From Ovis canadensis (lineage: Eukaryota; Chordata; Mammalia; Artiodactyla; Bovidae): DNA of 64,000 bases. Shown here piece by piece: positions 1 to 38,179 of the stretch (positions are counted from its first letter, which is position 1; every line of letters starts with the position of its first letter). A program made the translations under genes and the position numbers. The DNA is taken from the NCBI RefSeq assembly GCF_042477335.2, contig NC_091257.1:48082501-48146500 (forward strand), in the 5' to 3' direction. A model generated the notes under the pieces. That model worked only from the letters and a program-made list of their open reading frames with translations. It was not told where the DNA came from and did not search any database.

Positions 1-26154
<26,154 letters not shown>

Positions 26155-27702
26155 GCTCCCCACGACACCCGCGGGTTTGTGAGCTCTCTCTGGCTTTTGA
26201 ATCACAGCTATCCATGGGAGGTGTTCAGCCACTGGTGGTTAAATACTTTTTGGATTCTAACATTAGTAGCATGTTTTCTTTTTATATATGGGATTCTGAA
26301 AGTAACTTACCATGGTTTCCTTTAGAGTTTTTTCATAATTCAGATCATAGTATCTGCATATTCAAATTTGTGTTCTTAATGTTTTTCACCTAATATTGGG
26401 TCATTTTTTAAAAACTGTTACTTAACTGTTATCTAGTATAAATACCATGCATGGTTTTATGGCTATTTTACTGGATATTTAGTTATGTTAATTTTTTCAT
26501 ACTTGGAATTTTCCAGTGTTGAAATTTTCATGTATGAAATTTGAAGTAATGAAACATCTTTTTATACCTCCTTACTTTCAGATTATTTCCAGAAGATTCC
26601 CATAAGTGGAATCACAAGAAAGTGAACATTTGTAAGATTCTTGACACATATTAACACACTGCTATTCCATGGCTATGCTAAATTATATCATAGCCAAGGA
26701 CACTGTCTATTTTGTTGCATCTTTGCTGGTATTAATAGTTTTTAAGTGTCCAGTTTAATAGGCTGGAATAAGCATCTCATTGATTTGTGAATGAAATGTT
26801 TGTTGGCCCATTTATATAAGTTTTTTTTCTGGGTCCTTTGCCCTTTTACTGTTGTGAGTGGTTTTTCTGACTGATTTATGAGTTCTTACTTGTTTCTTTC
26901 TAAATACAAGTAATAGCTGCACCCGGTCGAAGGATAAACAATTATCACAAACCAAGAAAATAGATCTGGAAATACCACCCAATATATATATCCTTCTGGA
27001 ACTTTCTTTAAATATAACTTTTAAATTAGGAAGGTTAAAATATAAATAACTGTAACATACTACCAGTATACTATGCTATTCTGAATATGCTGATAGCCTG
27101 ATTTTTTAACTTGGCAATATATTGTGAACATTTTCTTAGTACAGCATGACTAATTATAGCTGCCTATTATTTTATCAGATTTAATTCTTAGCAAGTCCCA
27201 AGTGTGTAGGTGGTTTGGAAACTAAGGAAGCTAAAAAATACAGTATAATATGAGATACTTTACTGGTTTTGTTTCTGACAAACACTAAAGTTGTTTTATT
27301 TTAATCTCCCTTGTTTTTACTTTGTCATTTTTGCATAACATTGGCTTGCAATTTGAGTAGAATATTAAGCAGCATTCTGGAGAATTCACATTTCCATACA
27401 TTTAATACAGTTTTTTGTCCACATAATAGAAGTTTCAAGAGAGTGACACAGTGAAAGAGTTAATGGATATTGGAATCCACCTAAGTTTGAATTCTGATTT
27501 TTTTACTTTTAAGAACTTGAGCAAGTTACTTTTTTAACAGTTGATTGCTTGTTTTCACTCCTTTTTAAAAACTGTTAGGCATAAAAGTAAATTATGAAGT
27601 TTATGACCCATTTAATGTATCTCTGAAATAAAACATTTTTCTATATACCTCAACATTATCACAACTGACAAAATATTTTAATATTATATCAATCCATATT
27701 TG

Positions 27703-27980
27703 CAGAGAAGGCAATGGCAACCCACTCCAGTACTCTTGCCTGGAAAATCCCATGGATGAAAGAGTCTGGTAGGCTGCTGTCCATGGGGTCACTAAGAGTC
27801 AGACATGACTGAGCAACTTCACTTTCATTTTTCATTGTCATGTATTGGAGAAGGAAATGGCAACCCACTCCAGTGTTCTGGCCTGGAGAATCCCAGGGAC
27901 GAGGGAGCCTGGTAGGCTGCCGTCTATGGGGTCGCACAGAGTCGGACATGACTGAAGCGACTTAGCAGCAGCAGCAGCAG
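27703..27980 (+). mobile_element. Bov-A2 SINE (dimer) with (AGC)n tail
   Basis: Two Bov-A units in tandem, ending in an (AGC)n run. Exact 13-bp duplication CAATCCATATTTG at 27690-27702 and 27981-27993. Confidence 0.93.
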
Positions 27981-29121
27981 CAATCCATATTTGGAACTTT
28001 CTGATTACTTACTGATTTTTAAATATTTTACAGCTGGTTTGTCTAAACCTGGGAATAATCCAGAACTGATGTTTACATTAGGTTATTTGCCTTAAGTCTC
28101 TCTTAATGCTAGAATAACACCCCACCCTCTTTTTTTTTGTTTGTTTAATGACATTGACTTACTAAATAGAAAAGGCCAATTTTCTGGAGCATATGCCACC
28201 TCTGGTGTTTGCTTGTTTCTAGATGCAGCTGCTGTGTTCCTCTGTTTCCTGTTTATTAAAAGCATTTATTGAATTCTTGTGCACATTTTTACAGGATTAC
28301 ATTGTAGGTGGTATGTGTTTAATATTGTGTCATATCAGCAAACATTACAGTGGTTGTCCTGCCTCTGTTTTTCCCCCTTTGGATTAATAACTTGTTGAGC
28401 CTCTTTATTAATAAAATGAAAGTCATTCTTGAGAATTATACAAGTTAAGGCATCACTACCTAGTACTGAGCAGATGTTGAGGAAATGCAAGCTGCCTTTT
28501 CTGAAATTGAAGGTGGGCAAAAGAATTTTCAAAGGATACATATAAATAAATACAGGTAAAAGTTTATCTGTTTTGAATATTGTCCTCACATTAAAATTCA
28601 CATGTGAACTTTGAACTCCTATCTCATTTGCAGATAGCATAGTCCATGACCTTTGTTAAGTAAAGCTAGGTTTTTGCAGCAGATTGCTTATCCAGTGTAA
28701 TGACAGTGCTTAAGCACTTGAGGGAGTTGGCTAACCTAGCTAACACAGGTTTTCAAGACTTGAAGTAACTATAAAAGTATGATTACGTACAGGTTTGTTT
28801 CATTGCTGGTCCAAAGGATAATGGTTATTATTTTTAAAAATCTTGGAGTGATCAATCTTAAGCCCAGATTGAGGAATATATGATAACTACTTTGTAGAGA
28901 TTTTTTAATTATTAAGAAAAGCATTTCAAAACACTGGATTTATTTTGGGGAGAGATGGCAATGTATGAATGACAGTGATACTTGCAGTACCAGTTTTGCG
29001 TGGCTGGTTGGTTCTTCTAGCTGCATGATGCTTTGGACAGGTTGAGGTTTTCTAATAAACACAGAGGTAAGTAGGCAGTGGATTACAAGGATGCCTCCAG
29101 GTAACTCCTACTGGGATTGTT

Positions 29122-29267
29122 TACTTTTATTTTATTTTACTTCCTTTTTTTTTTCTTTTGGCCACACCTCACGGCTTTTGGGATTTTTAGTTCCCTGACC
29201 AGGGATTGAACTTTGGGCCACAGCAGTGAAAGTGCCCAGTCCTAACACTGGACCACAGGGGAAGTCT
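29122..29267 (-). mobile_element. CHR-type SINE, antisense
   Basis: Antisense A tail, B box complement CAGGGATTGAAC, head complement. 11-bp duplication CTGGGATTGTT at 29111-29121 and 29268-29278. Confidence 0.88.
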
Positions 29268-29714
29268 CTGGGATTGTTATTTCATTGTTGCCTTCCGTAG
29301 CACATGTACTTTGTGCTTATTGGTACACCCCACCTCTTTGCTAGTTAATTAGTGGTCCTTGGCTTAATGTCACTGACACTGTCTACTGACTGGCATTTTA
29401 TTGACCATCTTTTTCTTTAAAAAAAAAAACAAAACTGTAATTTATATATCAGCTTACTCATAGGTCTTGGGGTAAGTAAAAGCAAATGCAGGGTTGACTT
29501 TTTCAATACTGTACTGTCCCTAGATAGCTCTGCTTAGGAGACAAATAAAAGGAAAAGAAATAAAATCATTCATTGTTGCAATCTTTTTAGTTTTGGGGGA
29601 AGTGGTCAAAGCTGTTGGTTAATTGTTTTTAAACTAATTGGTGTATTTCGTTTCATTTTTTTCAAACACAGGTTTTGTATAAATAATATTTCCTCTGCTT
29701 TTTTCCATCTTCAG

Positions 29715-32165
29715 GTGTTAAAAGTAATTGAAGTATGAAGAGGACATAATTCAATGACTGTAGCCTGTATCCCTTGGGAACTCTAGAATTATAACGTTTT
29801 TTAGTGTATAAATTGTACCTGGCCTGTACAGCTGTTTCCTACCCACTCTTGTAAACTCTGCTGCTTCCCAACACAACTAGAGTGCAATTCTGGCGTCTTA
29901 GGAGGGAAAAACGACAGTTTATAACTGTGGCCCTATTTATTACACAGTTTGTCTTTCATGTCTTAAATTTAGTCTTCACTGTGCCAAGCTAACTGTATCA
30001 TATAGGACTGTGCTTTTTGTACTTGTTCGTGTTTATTTTTTAATCTTAGTTTAAGTTACCTAGCTGCTACTGCTTGTTTTTCTTTTCTTATAAAATAATA
30101 TCTTATTTTAGGGGAAATGGAACTTTTAGATTAAATGTCTTAAATTTTACCACTTACAACACTACATGCCCACAAATTATATCAGGTCAGTACTGTACTT
30201 AAAAATCCTTTAAATGACTTCAGAGTTAAAATTACGTGCATCATCTCTGAAGTTTGCTTCTGAAAACTACTCTCTGAGCACTGAAACCTTTAAAACTGCC
30301 TAACTAGACACTTGAGACTGGGCAAGGCTTCTTAATTATCTTGTGAAATGCCTACTGCTGAATTATCTTGAATAGAAATATTTCACACTATCAAAAGCAA
30401 ATCTTTTGCTTTTGTTTAAGAAAAACAGTTTGGAAAAGAAATTGATTTCTCTTCTTCCCAATGCTGTATACACATAGCTTGATGGAATGGAAACACCTTG
30501 CTTTGTGAGCCTGTTAGTTAATATATATTAAGAATTGGGTGGATAATCTGTCAACTTAATATAATGAAATGAACTAAGATATGGATATTATAGGATTAAA
30601 CATAATTTTATATTAGTACTGTATTGGTTGATCTAAATTTATAGCATTTGGAAGTTGAGAAAACATGTGGAAGGATGGGACAAATAAATGGCGAATTTAT
30701 AAATACATAGGTAAATTGTGGTCTGAAAATCCCTGAGGTGTCTTTAACCTCCTACACTAAATCATACACTATAACATACTTCTTATTTAGTCTAGGAGTA
30801 GTAAATTATTTGCAAGTCACTAATAATACTCAAATTATTTCGTTGGCGGTAGCTGGTAATTTTATAATTACGTGTATCTGTTTTTGCCACTTCTTCCTCA
30901 GATGATTAAACTAAGTCAACAGTTTATTTTAGAAACTATAAAAGTAATAGGGAAAGAGATTTCAATATTTGCTTCACCACTTGGGAGTGGGTAACTGCAA
31001 CTGTGTTAGCAGAAATTTGCAAAGACTGGGGATGTAAAGTTACTCAGAGGAGAAAGCTGGAAAGTTCTGTGTTAGGATCTGGGTGGCAGAATTAACTTTT
31101 TGAAAAAGTTTTATATACAGATATTTGTATTAAATTTGGAGCCATAGTCAGAAGACTCAGATCATAATTGGCTTATTTTTCTATTTCCTTAACTATTGTA
31201 ATTTCCACTTTTATAATAATTTTGATTTAAAAGATAAATTTATTTATTTTTTTAACAGTCAAAAATCCTTGCTGTTCTGATCTGCAGCAACCTTTAAAAT
31301 GATTGTATTGTTTTTAGGCTTGATCAAAAGAAACACTCCAAAAATTGAGATGAAAACTTGTAGAGCGGCAAGACTGAAGCAATGCAGTTAACTAAACCCG
31401 TGCTTCCGCCTGTTGGTGGTGATAATTTTCTAAATGAAGAAATGTTTGGCTGCGTTCACACAGACATTTGTATTTTGTTTCCAAATGAGAGCTTGCTTTT
31501 TGGGGCAGTATTCTTAAATGAAGCAGAAATTTTTTTCTCTCTTTTGTCTGAATATAGGAGTTTCTTTCTTGTAAGATGTATCACAGGTATTGGTGCTGTG
31601 TAACAAACAATGAATTGTAACTAGTGTGTGGTTCAGAATACACAATGTTAGGGTTTTTAAAATATCTCAATGGGTTTTTCTATTTATAATTTCAGACTTT
31701 CACAAAATGTACAGAGAATTTCATAAATTTGTTTTAATTGAACTGCTTTTGCTATGGTAGGTCATTAAACACAGCCTTTACTCTTATAAGTGAAAATTTC
31801 TGATCACCTGGAACATTGATACTTATTTCAATTTACAGTGTCTTTTTTTTTTTTTTGACTAAATAATGTTCGTCTGAATCGCATTGATAAATGGTTCAGA
31901 AAAGAAACTCAGTGAAATGAAAGTAATATTTATTCATGGTGATCAGTTAAATTATTTGCCTAATTTAAGAAAACTACTGTGTGTAACTCAATTTGGCAGG
32001 AGATGATAGAAGAGTCTGAGTCTGCCTGTGGAATACGTTGGTTTCTTTTCAGTGCTTGAAGATACATGCAGAGATAATTGGTTTGGGAAGACGCCATATA
32101 ATTTTAAGTTGACCTGCATGCTGTAAATGTCTTTTATGTTTAAATAAAAAGGAAAAAATTTTTTG
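29715..32165 (+). other. KIF5B: KIF5B 3' UTR terminal exon (exon 26)
   Basis: Begins after a TCAG acceptor at 29711-29714. The following sequence (GTGTTAAAAGTAATTGAAG and on, then a CTGGCCTGTACAGCTG stretch) matches my recollection of the human KIF5B 3' UTR. About 2.45 kb, AT-rich, no repeat insertion recognised, as expected of a retained UTR. The ORF at 31382-31603 inside it looks accidental. Confidence 0.8.
32143..32148 (+). terminator. Polyadenylation signal AATAAA of KIF5B
   Basis: Canonical AATAAA within TTTAAATAAAAAGG, about 2.43 kb into the terminal exon; cleavage would fall near 32160-32170. An upstream AATAAA near 30682 could serve as an alternative proximal site. Confidence 0.7.
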
Positions 32166-32634
32166 AAATGCAGTGACTTTCTTAAAATGTGATTCAGTGA
32201 TATATCAGGTTGATTTTACATGACCAAGTGGCCTTTTTTCTTGACAGAATAGTCACTAGTGTGTCATTATGTTTAGTATATTTTGTTTCCTAATGAATTG
32301 CATGTGCTTTGGGTATCAAGTATTAAATAGGCTAAAGAATTAAGAGCTAGAGATGAATCATCAATCTGTTATTTTACTGAACTGTGATAAGGACATGTCA
32401 CTCTGTTATTCTTCCCCCAAAACCATAACCCTTGTCTGATCATGAGAAAAATACCACACAATCCAAATAGAGGGACATTCTAGCAAATACCTGGCCAGGA
32501 CTCTTCCAAAGTGTCAAGATCATGGAAAACCAGGAGAGGACATATCTGAGGGGACTCTGGAGACTTGACAACTAGATGCAGTGATGTGGTATGGTGGCCT
32601 GGGTTGAGCCCTGGAACAGTAAAAAGACATCAGT
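32166..32634. other. Intergenic, nothing recognised
   Basis: AT-rich sequence just past the KIF5B poly(A) site. No ORF, repeat or RNA gene supported. Confidence 0.6.
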
Positions 32635-32888
32635 TGGGGCTTCCTTTTTGGCTCTGGTAAAAATTCACCTGCCAATGCAGGGGAGGGGTTCAATTCCTGG
32701 CCTGGGAATATCCCACATGCCGCAGAGCAACTAAGCATGAGCACCACATCCATTGATCCTGTGCTCCACATGAAAAGAAGCCACCACAGTGAGAAGCCTG
32801 TGCACCAAAACTAGAGAGTACCCCTCATTCTCCGCAACTGGAGAAAAGCCTGCACAGCAGGGAAGACCCAGTACAGCCAAAATTACTT
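32635..32888 (+). mobile_element. CHR-type SINE, long form
   Basis: Degenerate head, then CAATGCAGGGGAGGGGTTC and GCAGAGCAACTAAGC body to CCCAGTACAGCCAAAA. 12-bp duplication AAAGACATCAGT at 32623-32634 and 32889-32900. Confidence 0.88.
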
Positions 32889-33479
32889 AAAGACATCAGT
32901 GGGGAAACTGGTGAAATCTGTTAGCAGTGGTGTGCTGGCTGACTTCTTGTGACCAAGGTGCAGTGGTGATGGAAGATAGCACTGTTAGGAGGAAGAGTTT
33001 GAGGGGATTCTCCGTATTACCTTTGCTACCCTGCTTTAAGTTAAAACTACTCTAAAAGGTACATTTACTGATTTATAAAGCCTCAAAGAACAGGAGACAA
33101 CAAACTAACATTTGGGGCAGGAAAGCAACCTCAGCAGACCCCAGAAACCTGACTGGACAAGCAGTGGGGAATGCCAAGAAGCAACTTAGTATTCCCCTTG
33201 CCTCCAAAAGACCCCCCAAATGGTCATGAACGTGACCTTTGGTAGGTCTGGAAGTAGCGATAAAAGTAGCCTGAAATGGGACTAATTGAAAGTCTGTCTA
33301 AACCGGAAACAGTTTGACCCCTGATGCTGGCTTCATTGCTGCACAGCTTGGCGACTGCCTCTCCAACACGCTAGCATGATCCTGTTATCTAGAGAGGGTA
33401 AAGGAGAGGGTGTCTGGATAGAAGAGCCGGGAATACTTGAGAGTGCCAGTTAGTGATGTATGATGCTTCTCCTCTCCAA

Positions 33480-33720
33480 ATCTACCTTTATTATAGAGGA
33501 CGTTTGACATGCACAGAGGGGAGGAAAAGGGAGAAGATGGCCATCTGCAAGCCAAGGAGAGGCCGGAAGAGCCCTCACAAGGAGCCAGCCCTGCCCACAC
33601 CCTGGATTGCAGCTTGCAGCCTCCAGAACTGAAGCCATCCATCTCTAATTACCTCACCTTGTCTGTGGTGCTTGGTTTCCCTAGCCCCAGTAGACTGATA
33701 GGATGGCCAACATGGGCAGT
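33480..33720 (+). repeat. Possible ancient LTR remnant (MaLR-like)
   Basis: GCCAAGGAGAGGCCGGAAGA, CAGCCTCCAGAACTGAAGCC and TTGTCTGTGGTGCTTGG resemble the 3' part of old mammalian LTR-type repeats that end in a TCTGTGGTATTTTG segment. Family uncertain. The open frames here on both strands are not recognised proteins. 32901-33479 shows nothing clear. Confidence 0.35.
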
Positions 33721-33789
33721 GAGCTGGACCCTCGGCATTTCATTTCTCCTTTCTCTGCTCTGGCATGCTTTGGTTTCCTCTTGGGTTTG

Positions 33790-33978
33790 GTTTTGTTTTA
33801 ATATTTGTTAGTCTTCGCTGCGTCGGGTCTTAGTTGCAGCACACAGGCTTCTAACTGTGGCATGGGCTTAGTTCCCCCAAGGCATATGGGATCTTAGTTC
33901 CCCCACCAGGGATTGAACTTGTTTCCCCTGCCTGCATTGGAAGGTGGGTTCTTAACCACTGAACCACCAGGGAAGTCC
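33790..33978 (-). mobile_element. CHR-type SINE, antisense
   Basis: Antisense body, CACCAGGGATTGAAC B box complement, head complement ending CCACCAGGGAAGTCCC. Short GGGTTTG repeats flank it. Confidence 0.87.
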
Positions 33979-33984
33979 CGGGTT

Positions 33985-34785
33985 TGCCTCTTGTTTAATA
34001 CCATCCTGTCATCAGTGACATGAAGGGGGTTTCAGTGTGGGCAGCACCCAGGGTGCACAGTCCCTTAGCTTGTGGCACTGGTCATGTGCCCACCTTTCTG
34101 GCAGCAGGCTGCGTCTCCTGTGTGTTTACTCTTCAGCAAACACAGGCATATCCTGTCCACCTGATCAATGGTCAGGGGTGGGAGGTGGGTGGCCTTGGAC
34201 CACCTAGATCCCAGCGAAGGTGTTTCCTTCTGCCTGGTCCCAGCCAGCATCTTGACTTGGCCTGACCACCCTGCTTGCCTAGTGACTGTGGACCAGCTGT
34301 AGCCTGGGAAACCTAGCAAGCCTCTTCACCATCCCGTGGGCAGCAGCTACACTTTTACAATGAGATCTGAACCCCAAACACGGGTGAGGGGGGTGGAATT
34401 CAAGTCTGTTTCTTCCCTAGGTACTCTCCTTTAGCCCTAGAGTATTCTTGAAAATTCTCTGTACCCATTTATAGTTAATCCCCATGGACCTGGACTGATA
34501 ATGGAGGGTGATATGAACGTTTGTGCTAAGAATATTTAGAACCTCAACCTTTTCGCCTTGCTTGGTTACCTGAGATTAAATTACTTGCAGATTAGAGATT
34601 CTGTGAAAAATTTGACGGCCATACAGGGAGTACCCAAAGAATTGTGGTTTCAGAAATGCCACAGTCAACATATGAACCAGTTGCTTCAGGTCAGCTTCAT
34701 CATGTCTTTAGGATGAGAGAATCAAACAAGGAAAAAAAAAAATATGGAAGAAAGTGGGACTAGGAAAGGGGGAGAAGACATTTTT
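33985..34785. other. Intergenic, no feature recognised
   Basis: GC-richer single-copy-looking DNA. ORFs at 34020-34265 (+) and 34065-34319 (-) are open on both strands and match nothing I know, so they are not called as genes. Confidence 0.5.
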
Positions 34786-34799
34786 AAAAACTAACACTA

Positions 34800-34893
34800 A
34801 TCGCTTCTCAGCCTTTTGGCTAAGATCAAGTGTAGTATCTGTTCTTATCAGTTTAATATCTGATACGTCCTCTATCCGAGGACAATATATTAA
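34800..34893 (+). pseudogene. U2 snRNA 5' half (part of a U2/L1 chimeric retrocopy)
   Basis: Positions 1-94 of U2 with one visible difference (A for G at 34810, in CTTCTCAGCC). The branch-point recognition GTAGTA is intact at 34832-34837, U2 nt 33-38. The copy stops just before the Sm site and lacks the 3' stem-loops, so no snRNP could form. No snRNA promoter elements were recognised upstream. The 3' side fuses directly to L1 3' sequence. Confidence 0.93.
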
Positions 34894-35293
34894 TGAATCA
34901 GTTCTGATGAGATGGATGAAACTGGAGCCGATTATACAGAGTGAAGTAAGCCAGAAAGAAAAACACCAATACAGTATACTAACACATATATATGGAATTT
35001 AGAAAGATGGCAATGACGACCCTGTATGCAAGACAGCAAAAAAGACACAGATGTGTATAGCGGATTTTGGACTCAGAGGGAGAGGGAGAGGGTGGGATGA
35101 TTTGGGAGAATGGCATTCTAATATGTATACTATCATGTAAGAATCGAATTGCCAGTCTATGTCTGACGCAGGATACAGCATGCTTGGGGCTGGTGCATGG
35201 GGATGACCCAGAGAGATGTTATGGGGAGGGAGGTGGGAGGGGGGTTCATGTTTGGGAATGCATGTAAGAATTAAAGATTTTAAAAATTAAAAA
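34894..35293 (+). mobile_element. L1 3' end fused to U2 (chimeric retrocopy)
   Basis: Starts TGAATCAGTTCTGATGAG, which matches the other L1 in this window from 37213, and continues through the 3' UTR with a G-rich tract to a poly(A) tail. The whole U2+L1 unit is bounded by a 15-bp duplication AAAAACTAACACTAA at 34786-34800 and 35294-35308, so both parts were inserted in one event. Confidence 0.92.
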
Positions 35294-35308
35294 AAAAACT
35301 AACACTAA

Positions 35309-35490
35309 GGGCTTCTCTGGTGGTCCAGTGGTTAGGAATCTGCCTGCCAATGCTGGAGACAGGTTTGATCCCTGATTCAAGAAAATTCCATGTACCACAG
35401 AGCAAGTAAGCCTGCACTCAATAGAATCCATGGACCACAACTACAGGGAATCCAAGTGCAGCAATGAAGACCCAGCGCAGCCAAAAAAAA
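35309..35490 (+). mobile_element. CHR-type SINE
   Basis: Begins GGGCTTCTCTGGTGGTCC immediately after the target duplication of the U2/L1 insert; ends in a run of A after CAGCGCAGCC. Confidence 0.87.
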
Positions 35491-35785
35491 ACTTTGGGGT
35501 GAGCTATTCCTCAACCAAGTGAGGAAAGAGGAAGATGTGGGACGTGCAAAACAAGGGATTACAAAGGTGAGAGCATCAAGACCAACTGGTCCAGATGAGA
35601 GCACCCCAGTCAGAAGACTGCCAGAGTTATGTTTCCAAGACAGACAGACAGACATGGATGTGTTTGAAGATTTTGAGGGAAAAAAAGGTTTATAGCTGTA
35701 GATGAGTTTAGGGTTAAGTGATTGGCACATAGAACACTAAGGGAAAAAGAATTACTGATTCAAAGAAGGATCTTAAGTATAACCG

Positions 35786-35799
35786 CCCCCCCCCCCCCC
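35786..35799. repeat. Poly-C tract (14 C)
   Basis: Uninterrupted C run; slippage-prone. Downstream at about 35800-35960 is an L1 3'-UTR-like stretch (GTAGACTCACAGGTATAGAG). Confidence 0.8.
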
Positions 35800-36239
35800 A
35801 AAGAAGTAGACTCACAGGTATAGAGAACACACAAGTGATTACCAGTAGGGGGTGTGTGGGAGGCACAAACTATTGGGTATAAGATTGGCTCAAGGATGAG
35901 TTGTGCAACATGAGAAATGGAGTCAATTCTTGTACATGGAAACTAACTTTAAAAAATTGTTTGTTTTTAAAAAGTGCCAAAAAAAGAATCCTGATATGCA
36001 AGAAATGAAAAGTCACCATAGTGTATTACATAACTCAGCTGTAATTGGCACCTTGCATCATAGTAATGGAAGCATGGATTGATAAGTGAATGTACAACAC
36101 GACCTTATTGAGAAGAGGGGTTGTATATACGTGTTGATCATGGTGAAAGAGGGTTCAAGTTTCATCTTCCACAGGATGAGACAACTGGTATCACTCAACC
36201 ATGAGTAATCAATAAGCAGAAATTTGGAGACAAAATGAA

Positions 36240-37680
36240 AAGTGCCTGTGTCTGCCTTATTTTTGACAAAGGAGGCAAGAATATACAATGAAGAAAAGAA
36301 AATCTCTTTAACAAGTGGTGCTGGGAAAACTGGTCAATCACCTGTAAAAGAATGAAACTAGAGCCCTTTCTAACACCATACACAAAAATAAACTCAAAAT
36401 GGATTAAAGATGTAAGACCAGAAACTATAAAATTCCTAGAGGAAAACAGACAAAACTGATAAATCACAGCAGGATCCTCTATTACCCACCTCCCAGAGTA
36501 ATGGAAATAAAATCAGAAATAAACAAATGGGACCTAATTAAAAAGCTTTTGCACAATGAAGGAAACTATAAGCAAGGTGAAAAGATGGCCTTCAGAATGG
36601 GAGGAAAATAACAGCAAATGAGGCAACTGTTGACAATCTCAAAAACATACAAGCAGCTCATGCAGCTCAAAACCAGAAAAATAAATGACCCAATCAAAAA
36701 GTGGGGCAAAGAACTAAACAGACATTTCTCCAAAGAAGACATACAGTTGGCTAACAAACAAGAAAAGATGCTCAACATCACACATTATCAGAGAAATTCA
36801 AATCAAAACCACAATGAGGAACCATCTCACGCTGGTCAGAATGGCTGCTATCAAAGAGTCTACGAATAAATGCTGGAGAGGATGTGGAGAAAAGGAAACC
36901 CTCTTACACTATTGGTGGGAATGAAACTAGTACAGCCACTATGGAGATTCATTTAAAAACTTGAAATAGAGTTGCCGTATGACCCAGGAATCCCACTGTT
37001 GGGCATACAGACCAAGGAAACCAGAATTGAAAGAGACACATGTACCCCAGTGTTCATCGCAGCACTGTTTACAATAGCTAGGGTGTGGAAGCGACTAAAC
37101 TGAACTGAACTGAAGGACATGGAAGCAACCTAGATGTCCATTGGCAGATGAATGGATAAGTTGTGGTATATATACATGATGGAAAATTACTCAACTATTA
37201 AAAAGAACACATTTGAATCAGTTCTAATGAGGTGGATGAAACTAGAGCCTATCATACAGAGTGAAGTAAGCTAGAAAGAAAAATACCAATACAGTATATT
37301 AATGCATATATATGGAATTTAGAAAGATGGTAACGATGACCCTATATGCAAGATAGCAAGAGATAAAGATAAAAGAACAGACTGTGGGACTCTGTGGGAG
37401 AAGGCGAGGGTGGGATGATTTGAGAGAATAGCACTGAAGCATGTATATTATCACATGTGAAGTAGATCACCAGTCCAAGTTTGATGAGTGAGTCAGGGCA
37501 CCCAAAGCCAGTGCACTGGGACAGCCCAGAGGGACGGGATGGGGAGGGGGTGGGGGGGGGATTCAGGATGCGGGACACATGTACACCCATGGCTGGTTCA
37601 TGTCGCTGTATGGCAAAGACCACTACAATATTGTAAAGTAGCCTCCAGTTAAAATTAGATTTAAAAAATAAAATGAAAAA
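36240..37680 (+). mobile_element. L1 LINE, 3' ORF2 region and 3' UTR
   Basis: Contains AGTGGTGCTGGGAAAACTGG, CCACAATGAGGAACCATCTC, GGTGGGAATGAAACTAGTAC and the GGAACACATTTGAATCAG-type 3' end, then a G-rich 3' UTR (37541-37560). 5'-truncated, broken by stops, with no ORF longer than about 90 codons. Carries a 21-bp secondary insertion at 37093-37113. Confidence 0.88.
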
Positions 37681-37689
37681 AGTGGAGGT

Positions 37690-38065
37690 AACTTTAGAAA
37701 AAATTATGTTTCATTAAATATTAAATTCTAATTTTGTCAATTAAAAAAAAGTGGTGTCTGGAGAGTGAGAAAGAGGTGAGGTGGGGCATGGGACTGCTGT
37801 TCCATTTTCTTTGGGCTGTGGGAATCACTGTTTTTGTATAAAGTGTTTTAGGCATGTTTGACTTTTTAGGGTTCTACTTGTATTCCATCGTCAGGTGGTT
37901 CTCCTCTGAGGATGGCTTCAGAAGCTAGTCCCAGATTCTTGACCCAACCTAGAATTCAACTTGCTCATTTGTAGAAAAACACTTGAAAACCTCGAGGTGA
38001 TTGTTAGGCCCCTTGCTCTGTGTTTCTGTGATGCCAAGTCATCTTGTCTAGAGTTATAACATCTG
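37690..38065. other. Intergenic, nothing recognised
   Basis: Between the L1 and the U6 copy. No repeat or ORF I can support. Confidence 0.5.
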
Positions 38066-38177
38066 GTGTTTACTTCAGCAGGACATATGCTAAAAATTAG
38101 AACAAGACAGAGAAGATTAACTAACATGGCTCCTGCACAAGGATGACACACAAATTCATGAAGCGTTACATATTTTT
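38066..38177 (+). pseudogene. U6 snRNA pseudogene
   Basis: Collinear with U6 from GTGTTTACTTC (U6 GTGCTCGCTTC) to TTACATATTTTT. The ACAGAGA box is intact (38107-38113) but the following AGATTAGCATGG carries an insertion (AGATTAACTAACATGG). Scattered transitions, mostly C to T or G to A. No TATA box or proximal sequence element is evident upstream, so it is a retrocopy rather than a transcribed gene. Confidence 0.93.
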
Positions 38178-38179
38178 GA

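Larger units (their letters stand above)
26155..29714 (+). other. KIF5B intron 25 (with short 3' UTR tail of exon 25)
   Basis: About 3.5 kb between the stop codon and the UTR exon. Holds a Bov-A2 and a CHR SINE; a MIR-like fragment is possible near 27450-27540. No further coding exon recognised. Confidence 0.7.

Noticed and set aside
34800-34893. Functional U2 snRNA gene
   Set aside because: Only the 5' half is present, the Sm site and 3' stem-loops are missing, and it is joined to an L1 tail within one duplication.
38066-38177. Functional U6 snRNA gene
   Set aside because: Insertion next to the ACAGAGA box, many substitutions and no evident upstream polymerase III promoter elements.
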